Origin: Skermanella stibiiresistens SB22
GTDB lineage: Bacteria > Pseudomonadota > Alphaproteobacteria > Azospirillales > Azospirillaceae
Length of the DNA stretch: 64,000 nucleotides
Reading direction: 5' to 3'
Assembly: GCF_000576635.1 (NCBI RefSeq)
Contig: NZ_AVFL01000027.1
Coordinates: 1 to 64,000, forward strand
The notes under the pieces are model-generated. The model did not search any database and was not told where the DNA came from. It saw nothing but the letters and a program-made list of their open reading frames with translations. Below, in pieces: positions 1 through 9,301 of this stretch. Each line of letters starts with the position of its first letter. Position 1 is the stretch's first letter. Both the position numbers and the translations under genes were made by a program.

Positions 1-848
1 GCAAGGACGGCCGCCTGACCAAGGAGGACGTGCTGCGCCACCTGGAAAGCCGTCCGACCGAGATGCCGGCGGCGCCGGCCCCGGCACCGGCCGCGAAGCC
101 CGCTCCGGCGGCCAAGCCCAGCGTTCCGGCCGGCCCGCGCGCCCGTTCGGCGCAGGAGGAGCGCGTCCGCATGACGCGGCTGCGCCAGCGGATCGCCGAG
201 CGCCTGAAGGAGGCCCAGGACACGGCGGCCATGCTGACCACCTTCAACGAGGTGGACATGACGAACCTGCTGGCCGTCCGCAACTCGTACAAGGACGTGT
301 TCGAGAAGAAGCACGGCGTCAAGCTGGGCTTCATGTCCTTCTTCGTGAAGGCGGCCATCGCGGCGCTCAAGGAGATCCCGGCGGTCAACGCCGAGATCGA
401 GGGCACCGACCTGATCTACAAGAACTACTATGACATCGGCGTCGCCGTCGGCACGCCCACGGGTCTGGTGGTTCCGGTGGTGCGCGACGCCGACAAGCTG
501 GGCTTCGCCGGGGTCGAGAAGGCGATCGGCGCGCTGGGCAAGAAGGCCCGCGACGGCAAGCTCTCCATGGAGGACCTGTCCGGCGGCACCTTCACGATCT
601 CCAACGGCGGCGTCTACGGCTCGCTGCTGTCCACCCCGATCCTGAACCCGCCGCAGTCGGCCATCCTGGGCATGCACAAGACCCAGGAGCGTCCGGTCGT
701 GGTCAACGGCAAGATCGAGGCCCGCCCGATGATGTATCTGGCGCTCAGCTACGATCACCGCATCATCGACGGCAAGGAGGCGGTCACCTTCCTCGTCCGT
801 CTCAAGGAAGGGATCGAGGACCCGCAGCGTCTCCTGCTGGATCTCTGA
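1..848 (+). CDS. odhB: 2-oxoglutarate dehydrogenase E2, dihydrolipoyl succinyltransferase (5' part missing)
   Basis: Transfers succinyl groups from the lipoyl arm to CoA in the 2-oxoglutarate dehydrogenase complex of the TCA cycle. The gene begins upstream of the window; the reading frame is already open at base 3. What is visible is the end of the peripheral subunit-binding domain ([15 protein letters not shown]), an Ala/Pro linker and the whole catalytic acyltransferase domain. The active-site motif SYDHRIIDG lies near the C-terminus, and the protein ends in LLLDL as is usual for SucB/OdhB. The lipoyl domain is outside the window. Family is certain; the 2-oxoglutarate rather than pyruvate assignment rests on the C-terminal half and on lpdA lying nearby. 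A long perfect hairpin follows the stop codon. Confidence 0.93.
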   Translation, partial: KDGRLTKEDVLRHLESRPTEMPAAPAPAPAAKPAPAAKPSVPAGPRARSAQEERVRMTRLRQRIAERLKEAQDTAAMLTTFNEVDMTNLLAVRNSYKDVFEKKHGVKLGFMSFFVKAAIAALKEIPAVNAEIEGTDLIYKNYYDIGVAVGTPTGLVVPVVRDADKLGFAGVEKAIGALGKKARDGKLSMEDLSGGTFTISNGGVYGSLLSTPILNPPQSAILGMHKTQERPVVVNGKIEARPMMYLALSYDHRIIDGKEAVTFLVRLKEGIEDPQRLLLDL

Positions 849-861
849 TCCACCTCGTCAC

Positions 862-917
862 GTCGATCAAGACAGCGCCCCGGTCACTCCAGTGGCCGGG
901 GCGCTGTCTTGATCGAC
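862..917 (+). terminator. Long perfect hairpin after odhB
   Basis: Two 22-base arms (862-883 and 896-917) are exact reverse complements. The 12-base centre can add a G-U pair and four further pairs, so the stem is unusually long. It starts 13 bases after the odhB stop. No T-tract follows on either strand, so it is not a classical intrinsic terminator. It may act as a 3' end stabiliser or RNase barrier for the odh transcript, or as a Rho-linked end. Confidence 0.6.
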
Positions 918-954
918 ATTTGGTTCATCGATATCCAGCGGGGCGGGAGGCGGC

Positions 955-1428
955 ATGAACGCTCTGGAGCACGGCATCACCGAGGAGGCGGTCACCGCCT
1001 TCATCGACGAGGCGCTGGCGTCGTTCCCCGAACCGCCGTCACCGGTGCTGAGCCGCACGGATACCAGGGTGGTCGTGGCGCGGATCGGTTTGTCGGGAGC
1101 CTGGAACGGCATGCTGGTCTTTCGGGTGCCGGCACCGCTGGCGGCCTGCCTGGCATCGACCCTGTTCGGGGTTCCCGCCGCCGAGACGACATCGGCCGAG
1201 CGGACCGACGTGGTGGCCGAGCTGTGCAACACGGTCGGCGGCAACATCAAGGGGTTGATCCGGGGCGCCGCCGCACTGTCCTTGCCGATCGTCACCGAGC
1301 GCCACGCCGAGGTGGTGGGTCAACAAACCGCGACCCCAAGCGGCACCGTCGCGGTCAATCTGGTCCACTCATTCCTGGGACGGTTCATCTTGGTGCAAGT
1401 CATCGAAAACGCCGACGGTGCGCCATGA
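955..1428 (+). CDS. CheX/CheC-like phosphatase domain protein
   Basis: 157 residues, the usual size for a single CheX-type domain. CheX and CheC remove phosphate from receiver domains. The family signature E-x-x-N is present at Glu89 and Asn92 (AELCNTVGGN), in the helix that inserts into the receiver active site in characterised CheX proteins. The gene is translationally coupled to a twin-receiver protein: its TGA overlaps the next ATG in an ATGA. The inference is that it dephosphorylates that partner. No chemoreceptor, CheA or flagellar gene is in the window, so a role outside chemotaxis is possible. The start at 955 follows a GGGCGGGAGGCGGC purine-rich stretch. Confidence 0.75.
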   Translation: MNALEHGITEEAVTAFIDEALASFPEPPSPVLSRTDTRVVVARIGLSGAWNGMLVFRVPAPLAACLASTLFGVPAAETTSAERTDVVAELCNTVGGNIKGLIRGAAALSLPIVTERHAEVVGQQTATPSGTVAVNLVHSFLGRFILVQVIENADGAP

Positions 1429-2210
1429 AGCTGCCCGCCAAGGTCTCCGTCCTGCTGGCCGATGATTCCAGGGCCATGCGGGCGCTCATCAAGAACAACA
1501 TCGTCTGGCCGGGCACCAGCTTCCAGTTCACCGAGGTCGACAACGGCACCGACGCGGTCGCGGCCTATCGCGCCAAGCGCTTCGATCTGGTGCTGCTCGA
1601 CATCCACATGCCGGGTCTGGACGGGTTGCGGGTGTTGCGGTCGATCCGTGCCTACGATCCGACGGCGCTGGCCTTCATGATCTCGTCGGATACCAGCGGG
1701 GACGCCGCCGCCTCCGCCCGCGAAAATGGCGCGATGGGCTTCGTGACCAAGCCGCTCAGCGCCGGGGCCTTGTGCCAGATCATGACCGACCTGGAGGCCG
1801 TGCGCCGTGCCTTCTCGGTGCTGACCGTCGACGACAGCCGCACCGGCCAAGCGCTGTTGAAGCGCGGGCTCGACCTGCTCGGCATCGACAGCGTGGTGAC
1901 AGGGGCGGAGAATGGCCGGATGGCCGTCGAAGCCTGCGGGCGCGAGTATTTCGATATCGTCTTCCTGGACGTCCACATGCCGGACATGACCGGAATCGAG
2001 GCTTTGAAGGTGATCAAGGCGCAGCGCCGCGACACCTATGCGGTGATGGTGACGTCGGACGCCTCCATGGAGACGGTGCGGGACGCGCGGTCGCACGGGG
2101 CGGAAGATTACCTGCTCAAGCCGGTCCAGCAGCCGAACCTGAAGAAGGTGTGGTCGCGTTTCCGGGTGATGGCGCCGCAGTCCCTGGGGCATGCGGCGAC
2201 CATCTTCTGA
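1425..2210 (+). CDS. Twin-receiver response regulator (REC-REC)
   Basis: 261 residues made almost entirely of two receiver domains, with no recognisable output domain. REC1 (about 5-125) has acidic pair Asp13/Asp14, phospho-acceptor Asp59 (LLDIHMPG) and Lys109. REC2 (about 130-250) has Asp136/Asp137, Asp182 (FLDVHMPD), Thr210/Ser211 and Lys232. Both therefore look able to be phosphorylated. The start ATG overlaps the stop of the CheX-like gene, so the two are probably made in equal amounts. With a phosphatase partner and no output domain, it could be a phosphate sink or a protein-interaction switch. The cognate kinase is not adjacent. Confidence 0.85.
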   Translation: MKLPAKVSVLLADDSRAMRALIKNNIVWPGTSFQFTEVDNGTDAVAAYRAKRFDLVLLDIHMPGLDGLRVLRSIRAYDPTALAFMISSDTSGDAAASARENGAMGFVTKPLSAGALCQIMTDLEAVRRAFSVLTVDDSRTGQALLKRGLDLLGIDSVVTGAENGRMAVEACGREYFDIVFLDVHMPDMTGIEALKVIKAQRRDTYAVMVTSDASMETVRDARSHGAEDYLLKPVQQPNLKKVWSRFRVMAPQSLGHAATIF

Positions 2211-2235
2211 TTGGAAACGCTTGGGGGCCCGTCCC

Positions 2236-2817
2236 TCAGGCGACCGCGCTGAGCAGGGGAAGCGTCAGGTTCTCCTCGTCCGCCTCCAACAATTCGATGC
2301 GGAAGGGCGCGCGGACGCCGCCGTTCAGCAGTTCGGCGCACTCCAACGCGCGGCGCACCCGCTGTTCGGCCGGCTGGCCGGATGTGCAGGCGAGCGAACC
2401 CAGGGCATAGTCGGCGCCGCAGCCGATCGCGTGGAAGCCCCGCGTCGTCTCGCAGACCTGATAGTCGCTCTGGATCGAGAACAGCCGGCCGTGATACGCC
2501 ACCAGGAAGCTGCCCCCCTGCTCGGCGTCGTTGTTGCGCTGGGCGTAGCCGCCTTCCTTCAGGCAGTCGCGGACCGCGTCGACGAAGTCGGTGACCATGA
2601 AGCGGAACACGTCCATACCCTCGGGCCGCTTCGGCGGGGTCAGCCGGAACGCCAGCAACTGGCCCATCCGGAACGAACTGGTGAAGCCGATCAGGAAATC
2701 GCCGTTGCGGAAGACCTTGGGGTCGGCGCGCACGGTGATGTCCAAGCCGGAAACCCCAGCGCTGTCGCCACCCATCCACACGCGGCGGCCGTCGATCAAT
2801 CCAACGATGCAGGTCAT
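2236..2817 (-). CDS. Proteasome-like Ntn hydrolase (HslV-related fold)
   Basis: 193 residues related to the proteasome beta/HslV family. After removal of Met, the chain starts with Thr1, and the spacing then gives Asp17 (GGDSAG) and Lys33 (RADPKVF). These are exactly the three catalytic positions of HslV and proteasome beta subunits, so a self-compartmentalised or stand-alone threonine protease/amidase is plausible. The start at 2817 is chosen because it places Thr at position 1; an upstream in-frame ATG at 2928 would bury it. There is no HslU-like ATPase next door and no separate propeptide. Proteins of this small type are known in bacteria and phages, mostly without an assigned substrate. 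Transcribed opposite to the twin-receiver gene, tail to tail. Confidence 0.72.
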   Translation of the reverse strand: MTCIVGLIDGRRVWMGGDSAGVSGLDITVRADPKVFRNGDFLIGFTSSFRMGQLLAFRLTPPKRPEGMDVFRFMVTDFVDAVRDCLKEGGYAQRNNDAEQGGSFLVAYHGRLFSIQSDYQVCETTRGFHAIGCGADYALGSLACTSGQPAEQRVRRALECAELLNGGVRAPFRIELLEADEENLTLPLLSAVA

Positions 2818-2924
2818 GTTTTCCCCGAACTGACAAATTAACCAGTTCAAGAATGACCGGGGCGTGGTTAATAAAAACTTACTGAAAATCGCCGGAAGTT
2901 TACGGGCATTAACCAGCGCCGGGA

Positions 2925-3743
2925 TCACCGTCGACGGTTCGACTGCATTCCCTTGGTGCGCCCCTGGCGGGCGATCATGTCCTTCTTGAACTGCTCGAAG
3001 GCGAAGAAGATGCTGGAGATGCCGTCCGCCGTACCGTCACCGTAGTAGACGTCCATCTTGATCCGCCCCTCCGGCGTCTGGATCAGCTGTTCGTAGCGGG
3101 TGAAGATCGCGTCGAACACCGTGCAGAAATCCTCGTCGGTGAACTTGTAGGCGTTCGCCTCGATGCTGCCGACGATCGCGGCGGTGAAGCTCTGGCGCTG
3201 ATGGTTGAACTGCCTGAAGCGCAGCAGCATGCGGATGAAGATCTTGTCCGCCAGCATGCTCATGGTCTCGTCCGCCCGGATCAGCGGCCACATCTGGGTG
3301 TCGTCGTCGGTCCCGATGGTCGCGAAGATCGCCTGCGCCTGGCTGTTCAGCATCTCGTACTCGGCGTTGCTGAACAGGGTGGTGACATTGCGCTGGATGC
3401 CGCGGACGATGACCTGGGGGAAGTGCTTGCCGCTGACCGGGTCCATCCGGGACGGTATCGTCGTGATCAGCAGCGAGAAGACGAAGCGGGTCAGGAAGTC
3501 CTTGCGCCGGGCGTCCGGATTGTACGCCCGGGCGCCGTTCTTATCCAGGCACAGGCGGCAGTTCGCCTTGAAGGCGGGGAGGGTCTTCGGCCAAAACCCC
3601 TCGATCAGGTGGAAGGCGCGGTCCAACTCGTCCCGCGTGATGTGATCCTTGCGCTCGAACTGGACGGACAGGGCCTCGTAGAAGGTGCGGATCAGCGTCC
3701 GCGCCAAGTCGTGCTGGGTTTGGTGAAACGTCTCGTCGGCCAT
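2925..3743 (-). CDS. Conserved-looking protein of unknown function
   Basis: 272 residues, soluble, with no signal peptide or membrane segment. I do not recognise a family. It has alternating aromatic and charged stretches (LIEGFWPKTLPAFKANC near 46-62, a CRLC pair) and a strongly basic C-terminus (RQGRTKGMQSNRRR). It lies 107 bases upstream of the Ntn hydrolase on the same strand, so the two may be co-transcribed. Start at 3743 is the only ATG that gives the full frame. Codon use resembles the neighbours, so there is no sign of recent transfer. Confidence 0.65.
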   Translation of the reverse strand: MADETFHQTQHDLARTLIRTFYEALSVQFERKDHITRDELDRAFHLIEGFWPKTLPAFKANCRLCLDKNGARAYNPDARRKDFLTRFVFSLLITTIPSRMDPVSGKHFPQVIVRGIQRNVTTLFSNAEYEMLNSQAQAIFATIGTDDDTQMWPLIRADETMSMLADKIFIRMLLRFRQFNHQRQSFTAAIVGSIEANAYKFTDEDFCTVFDAIFTRYEQLIQTPEGRIKMDVYYGDGTADGISSIFFAFEQFKKDMIARQGRTKGMQSNRRR

Positions 3744-4047
3744 GTTCTTGCTTCTGTCGATGCCGGAAAGCGACGCGTGAACCGCTCCGTCAAACTGCCG
3801 CCCATGATTCGCGTCGTCTCGGTTAAGGAAGAATTACACCGATGCCAGACCCCCGACGCGAAGTCTGCGACCCTTCGCCGCGCGCCCGTGCCGCGTGCCG
3901 CGCAACCCTGCCAACACGGGGGTTTTCCGGGCATTCCAGGGGTTTGGCATGGTCACGGCGATTGCCACGGGCGGCCCAAAGGGCCATAAATCGCATCCGC
4001 AAAGCACGGCCACGATCGCGAGCCGCTCACGGAGGCGAAGAAGAAAA
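3744..4047. other. Gene-free interval between divergent unknown gene and lpdA
   Basis: About 300 bases that must hold the promoters of the leftward unknown gene and of lpdA. An open frame runs through the lpdA side but lacks plausible codon use before the conserved Met. I see no convincing sigma-70 boxes, operator or RNA structure. GGAGG at 4031-4035 is the lpdA ribosome binding site, 12 bases before the ATG, a somewhat long spacing. Confidence 0.5.
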
Positions 4048-5454
4048 ATGCCTGAGAAAACTTACGACGTTGTCGTCATCGGCGGCGGTCCCGGTGGATA
4101 TGTCGCCGCCATCCGCGCGGCTCAGCTGGGGCTGAAAACGGCGTGCGTCGAGATGCGCAAGACGCTTGGCGGCACCTGCCTCAATGTCGGCTGCATCCCG
4201 TCGAAGGCGCTGCTGACCAGTTCCGAGAAGTTCGAGGAGGCCAAGCACAGCTTCGCCGGCCACGGCATCAAGCTCGGCTCGATCGAACTGGACCTCCCGG
4301 CCATGATGGCCAACAAGAACAAGGTCGTCGACGACAACACCAAGGGCATCGAGTTCCTGTTCAAGAAGAACAAGGTCGACTGGCTCAAGGGACGTGGCCG
4401 CATCTCCGGCAAGAACGAGGTGACGATCGAGGGCGACGGCGGTTCCGAGACCGTTGGCGCCAAGAGCATCATCATCGCCACCGGTTCGGAGTCGATGCCG
4501 GTGGCCGGCGTCGAGGTCGACGAGCGGCGGATCGTGTCCTCGACCGGCGCGCTGGAACTGACGGAGGTGCCCAAGCGCTTCGCGGTGATCGGCGGCGGCG
4601 TGATCGGTCTGGAGATGGCCTCCGTCTGGGGCCGTTTGGGCGCCGAGGTCACCGTGATCGAGTTCCTCGACCGCATCCTGCCCGGCATGGATGGCGAGGT
4701 CTCCAAGCAGATGCAACGCATCCTGACCAAGCAGGGCATGACCTTCAAGCTCAACACCAAGGTGACGGCGGCTGCCATCGGCAATTCCGGCGTCACGCTG
4801 ACGGTCGAGCCGTCCAAGGGTGGCGAGGCCCAGACGGTCGAGGCGGACGTCGTGCTGGTCGCGATCGGCCGACGGCCCTACACGGCCGGCCTCGGCCTGG
4901 AGGAGGCGGGCGTCGAGGTCAACCAGAGGGGCCGGATCGCCACCAGCGCCCATTGGGAGACCAACATTCCCGGCATCTACGCCATCGGCGATGTGATCGA
5001 GGGCCAGATGCTGGCCCACAAGGCGGAGGACGAGGGCGTCGCGGTGGCGGAGTTCATCGCCGGCCAGTCGGCCCACATCAACTACGACGCCATCCCCGGG
5101 GTGGTCTACACCTGGCCGGAAGCCTCGACCGTCGGCAAGACGGAGGAGCAGCTGAAGGAGGCCGGCGTCAAGTACAAGGTCGGCAAGTTCCCGTTCACCG
5201 CCAACGGCCGCGCCCGCGCGCTGGGCATGACCGACGGCTTCGTCAAGATGCTGGCGGACGCCACCACCGACCGCGTGCTGGGCGTCCACATCGTCGGCGC
5301 CAGCGCCGGCGACCTGATCGCCGAGGTGGCCCTGGCGATGGAGTTCGGCGCGTCGGCCGAGGACATCGCCCGGACCTGCCACGCCCACCCGACCCTGAAC
5401 GAGGCCGTCAAGGAAGCGGCGCTGGCGGTGGATGGCCGAGCCCTCCACATCTGA
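4048..5454 (+). CDS. lpdA: Dihydrolipoamide dehydrogenase (E3)
   Basis: 468 residues, normal for E3. FAD-linked enzyme that reoxidises the dihydrolipoyl arm of E2 and passes electrons to NAD+. Visible motifs: the N-terminal FAD fold VVVIGGGPGGYVAA, the redox-active disulfide GGTCLNVGCIPSKAL, the NAD fold VIGGGVIGLEMA, the AIGDV segment, and the C-terminal dimerisation domain with the catalytic His-Glu pair HAHPTLNEAV. The start at 4048 is fixed by homology to the family N-terminus (MPEKTYDVVVIGG), not by the longer frame. It probably serves the odhB complex just upstream, although four genes have come between them. The stop overlaps the start of the MFS gene. Confidence 0.96.
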   Translation: MPEKTYDVVVIGGGPGGYVAAIRAAQLGLKTACVEMRKTLGGTCLNVGCIPSKALLTSSEKFEEAKHSFAGHGIKLGSIELDLPAMMANKNKVVDDNTKGIEFLFKKNKVDWLKGRGRISGKNEVTIEGDGGSETVGAKSIIIATGSESMPVAGVEVDERRIVSSTGALELTEVPKRFAVIGGGVIGLEMASVWGRLGAEVTVIEFLDRILPGMDGEVSKQMQRILTKQGMTFKLNTKVTAAAIGNSGVTLTVEPSKGGEAQTVEADVVLVAIGRRPYTAGLGLEEAGVEVNQRGRIATSAHWETNIPGIYAIGDVIEGQMLAHKAEDEGVAVAEFIAGQSAHINYDAIPGVVYTWPEASTVGKTEEQLKEAGVKYKVGKFPFTANGRARALGMTDGFVKMLADATTDRVLGVHIVGASAGDLIAEVALAMEFGASAEDIARTCHAHPTLNEAVKEAALAVDGRALHI

Positions 5455-6736
5455 CCCCCCGGCCGGCGGAGCCGGCGACCTGAAAGTCACCACTGGAACC
5501 AGCGCCGGCCGGCTGGCGCTGGTGCTCTGCCTCGCCGAGGTTCTCGGCATGGCGGGCACCATGACCTTCCCGGCCCTCCTGCCCACCTTCTTCGCGGAGT
5601 GGGGGCTGGGAAACGTCGAGGCCGGCTGGATCAATGGCGTGTTCCACGGCGGCTACGTCGCCGCCGTGCCCGTCCTGGTGACCCTGACCGACCGGGTCGA
5701 TCCCCGGCGCATCTACCTGTTCTCGACGGCGCTGACCGTTCTGGCGCTGCTCGGGTTCGCCTTCCTCGCGACCGGGTTCTGGAGCGCCACGCTGTTCCGG
5801 GCGTTGGGCGGCGTCGGGCTGGCCGGCACCTACATGCCCGGCCTGCGCATCCTGTCGGACAACACCGCCGGGCCGGGGCAGGGCCGCTACCTCTCGTTCT
5901 ACACCGCCTGCTACGCGCTCGGCTCCAGCGCCTCGGTGCTGCTTTCCGGACTGGTCGGCGCCGAACTGGGCTGGCGGGCCGCGTTCGTCGCGACCGCCGC
6001 CGCGACCGCCGCGGCGTTGGCGCTTTCCTGGTGGGGCATTCCGGGAAACCCGCCCAAGACCACGGCCGACCGCGCCAAGACGGCCGAGACTGCCTTGCTG
6101 GATTTCCGGCCCGTCCTGCGCCATCGGGCGGCCATGGGCTACATCCTGGCCTATTCGGCGCATTGCTACGAGTTGTTCGGCATGAGGTCGTGGCTGGTGG
6201 CCTTCCTCGCCTTCGCCCTGGCGACCAGCGCCGGCACCACTCCGGAAGGCGCCGCTCCCGCGATGGTCACGACGATCGGCACCCTCATCCTGCTGCTGGG
6301 ACTGCCGGCGAGCATCCTGGGCAACGAGGCCGCCACCCGCTACGGCCGCCGCCGGGTGCTGATGGTGATCATGACGGGGTCGGCGGCGCTGGCCTGCGGG
6401 GTCGGCTTCTCGGCCAGCCTGCCGTTCTGGCTGACCGTCTGCGTCGTGGCGCTCTATGGCGTCACGGTGACCGCCGACAGCGCGTCACTCACCGTCGGCG
6501 CCGTGACCAACGCCGCGGCGGGCCGGCGGGGCGCCACCATGGCCGTCCACTCCTTCCTGGGCTTCGGAGCGGCCTTCGTCGGGTCGGTGATGTTCGGCGT
6601 CGTCCTGGACCTCGCGGGCGGCGGCGCCAGTCCGCTCGCCTGGGGCCTGGCCTTCGCCTCGCAAGGGCTGGTGGTGGCGCTCGGACCCGTGGCGCTCGTC
6701 CTGTTGGGCGACATGGGCGACGGGAAGCCCGGCTAG
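5432..6736 (+). CDS. MFS transporter
   Basis: 434 residues with about a dozen hydrophobic helices, a major facilitator superfamily permease. The loop between helices 2 and 3 carries an MFS-like TDRVDPRRIY stretch, and the second half has RYGRRRVL in the equivalent loop. Both are the usual A-motif positions. The ATG lies 23 bases inside lpdA in another frame, so translation is probably coupled. Substrate cannot be read from the sequence. The stop overlaps the xerC stop by four bases, tail to tail. Confidence 0.85.
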   Translation: MAEPSTSDPPAGGAGDLKVTTGTSAGRLALVLCLAEVLGMAGTMTFPALLPTFFAEWGLGNVEAGWINGVFHGGYVAAVPVLVTLTDRVDPRRIYLFSTALTVLALLGFAFLATGFWSATLFRALGGVGLAGTYMPGLRILSDNTAGPGQGRYLSFYTACYALGSSASVLLSGLVGAELGWRAAFVATAAATAAALALSWWGIPGNPPKTTADRAKTAETALLDFRPVLRHRAAMGYILAYSAHCYELFGMRSWLVAFLAFALATSAGTTPEGAAPAMVTTIGTLILLLGLPASILGNEAATRYGRRRVLMVIMTGSAALACGVGFSASLPFWLTVCVVALYGVTVTADSASLTVGAVTNAAAGRRGATMAVHSFLGFGAAFVGSVMFGVVLDLAGGGASPLAWGLAFASQGLVVALGPVALVLLGDMGDGKPG

Positions 6737-7698
6737 TCCACCGGCTTCTTGACGCGCGCGCGGGGATGGGCGTTCTCGTACACGCCCATCATCTGCTCGG
6801 TGTCGACCTCGGTATAGCGCTGGGTGCTCGACAGCGAGGCGTGACCCAGCAGGTCCTGGATCGCGCGCAGGTCGCTGCCGTCGGCCAGCAGATGGGTGGC
6901 GAAGCTGTGGCGCAGCGCGTGGGGCGTCGCGGTGTCCGGCAGCCCCATCACCGCCCGCACCTCGCGCATCCGCTTCTGCGCGATCGCGGCTTGGAGCCGC
7001 CCGCCACGCACGCCGACGAACAGCGGCCCGTCCTGGGGCAGGCCGAACGGGCAGGCCGCGACATAGGTCTCCAGCGCCTCGCGGACCACGGGAAGCACCG
7101 GGATCATGCGTTCCTTGCGGCCCTTGCCGGTCACCACCAGCGTGTCCTCCGCCGGCATGTCGCGCCGGTTCAGGCTCAACGCCTCGTCGATTCGCAGGCC
7201 GCAGCCATAGAGCAGGGTGAACAGGGCGCGGTCGCGCTTGCCGACCCAGGGTTCGTCGGCCCAGGCCTCCGATGTCGGCAGCAGCGCTTTGGCGTCGGCG
7301 ATCGTCAGGGGCTTGGGCAGGCGGAGCGGCAGCTTGGGCGCCTGGATCAAAGCGACCGAGGCGTTGTGCATGCGCCCACTCCGGTCGAGCCAGCGGAAGA
7401 AATTGCGGATGCCGGAGAGTTTCCGCGCCCGGCTGGCGCGTCCCAGGCCATCCGCCGCCTGCCGCGCCAGCCAAGCCCGGAAATCGACCAGCCGCGCGGC
7501 GCTCAGGTCGTTCAATCCAGGGGGCTTGCCATGATAGGCGGTCATGAATTCCAGGAAGCCGGCCAGATCGGCGGTATAGGCCGACAGCGTGTGGCGCGAC
7601 ACGTTCCTTTCGATCTCCAGCCAGCGGCGCCACACGGCTATGGCCGCCGTGACGTCGTCGGCGCAGGAGAACCCGATCACGCCGGCAGTTCGAGCCAT
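6733..7698 (-). CDS. xerC: Tyrosine recombinase XerC
   Basis: 321 residues. Site-specific recombinase that with XerD resolves chromosome dimers at dif. The N-terminal SAM-like core-binding domain occupies about 15-105. The catalytic domain has the full active set: Arg in CGLRIDEAL, Lys in TGKGRKER, HALRHSFATHLL, the LLGHASLSSTQ His, and Tyr in RYTEVD. Chosen over XerD because of its length and its pairing with a DUF484 gene, which overlaps its start by 22 bases; the DUF484-xerC pairing is widespread in proteobacteria. No dif-like site was recognised here. Confidence 0.9.
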   Translation of the reverse strand: MARTAGVIGFSCADDVTAAIAVWRRWLEIERNVSRHTLSAYTADLAGFLEFMTAYHGKPPGLNDLSAARLVDFRAWLARQAADGLGRASRARKLSGIRNFFRWLDRSGRMHNASVALIQAPKLPLRLPKPLTIADAKALLPTSEAWADEPWVGKRDRALFTLLYGCGLRIDEALSLNRRDMPAEDTLVVTGKGRKERMIPVLPVVREALETYVAACPFGLPQDGPLFVGVRGGRLQAAIAQKRMREVRAVMGLPDTATPHALRHSFATHLLADGSDLRAIQDLLGHASLSSTQRYTEVDTEQMMGVYENAHPRARVKKPVD

Positions 7699-8390
7699 GC
7701 CCTGATGCTTCGCTCGATCACCCGCGCCAGGAAGCAGACCAGCTCCGTCCCTTGACCCGAGTGGAACATGTCGGGGTCGCGGCTGCCGAACGCCAGCAGG
7801 CCGGCGGGCGTGTCCTCGCTGACCTGGATGCGGATCAGGGCCTGGGAGCGGACCAAGCCGGCGGCCGATCCGAAGATCGCCGGATCGCCCCTCGTGTCGG
7901 AATACAGCATCACGTCGCGTTTGCCGAGCCAGCCATCGACGGTACCCGGCTCGACCACGCGTACACCGGAGGCATGTACGTGCGGCCGGTCCTCGGCGTT
8001 GGCCTCGACCACCAGTCCGGCGGTGTCCAGATCCAGCAGGACCGCCAGATCGGTGGTGATGGTCTGGATCAGCTGCTCGAACGTACGGGCGTCCAGCAGG
8101 AACAGGACGGCCGCGTGGATGCGGTTCTGGTTGTTGATGTTGGCGCGGGTGGTGGTGATCAGTTCCCGCTGCTGGTCCTTCAGCCGCCCGACCTCGCCGC
8201 GCAGCCGCTCGACCATGAAGTACTGGAAATCCACCACCCCATTGCCGCGCTCCAATGCCGGAGGCGTCAGGTGCCGAACGACATCGGCGTTCTGCGTCAG
8301 GAAATCGGGATGCTCGCGCAGATAAGCCGCGACATCCTCCGCGGTCAGCGCGTCCATCGTCCTTTGGCTATGTCCGGTCTCCCGAGCCAT
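7677..8390 (-). CDS. DUF484 family protein (GAF-like)
   Basis: 237 residues. The N-terminus (DVAAYLREHPDFLTQNADVVRHLTPP) is the DUF484 hallmark, followed by a short coiled region rich in Arg/Gln and a GAF-like domain. The biochemical role is unknown; the family is usually found directly upstream of xerC, as here. The start at 8390 (MARETG) is preferred to the longer frame starting at 8477, whose extra residues look non-coding. MDALTAEDV at 8357 is a possible shorter start. Confidence 0.83.
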   Translation of the reverse strand: MARETGHSQRTMDALTAEDVAAYLREHPDFLTQNADVVRHLTPPALERGNGVVDFQYFMVERLRGEVGRLKDQQRELITTTRANINNQNRIHAAVLFLLDARTFEQLIQTITTDLAVLLDLDTAGLVVEANAEDRPHVHASGVRVVEPGTVDGWLGKRDVMLYSDTRGDPAIFGSAAGLVRSQALIRIQVSEDTPAGLLAFGSRDPDMFHSGQGTELVCFLARVIERSIRAWLELPA

Positions 8391-8511
8391 CAGCGTCGAC
8401 CCTCTCCCGTTGTCGAAATCGGTTACCGGCGAGCCCGCGCCGTTCCGGTCGCGAACCCACCGGCAACCATAACCCACGCCACCCTAGTCCACATGGGTTA
8501 ACGTTGTGATC

Positions 8512-9198
<687 letters not shown>

Positions 9199-9301
9199 CA
9201 GGAAAATGTCCTTGTTAGATCTGAGAGGGTTCGATTTGAGCGGCGTCAGCGCCCAGCGCCCGTCGGGCGGGCGGCCCGGAATTCCGGGGATACTCTAACC
9301 C

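Noticed and set aside
4027-5634. Open frame of 535 codons antisense to lpdA
   Set aside because: Composition is that of a G+C-rich shadow frame (Gly, His, Asp, Val, Leu repeats); lpdA is certain on the other strand.
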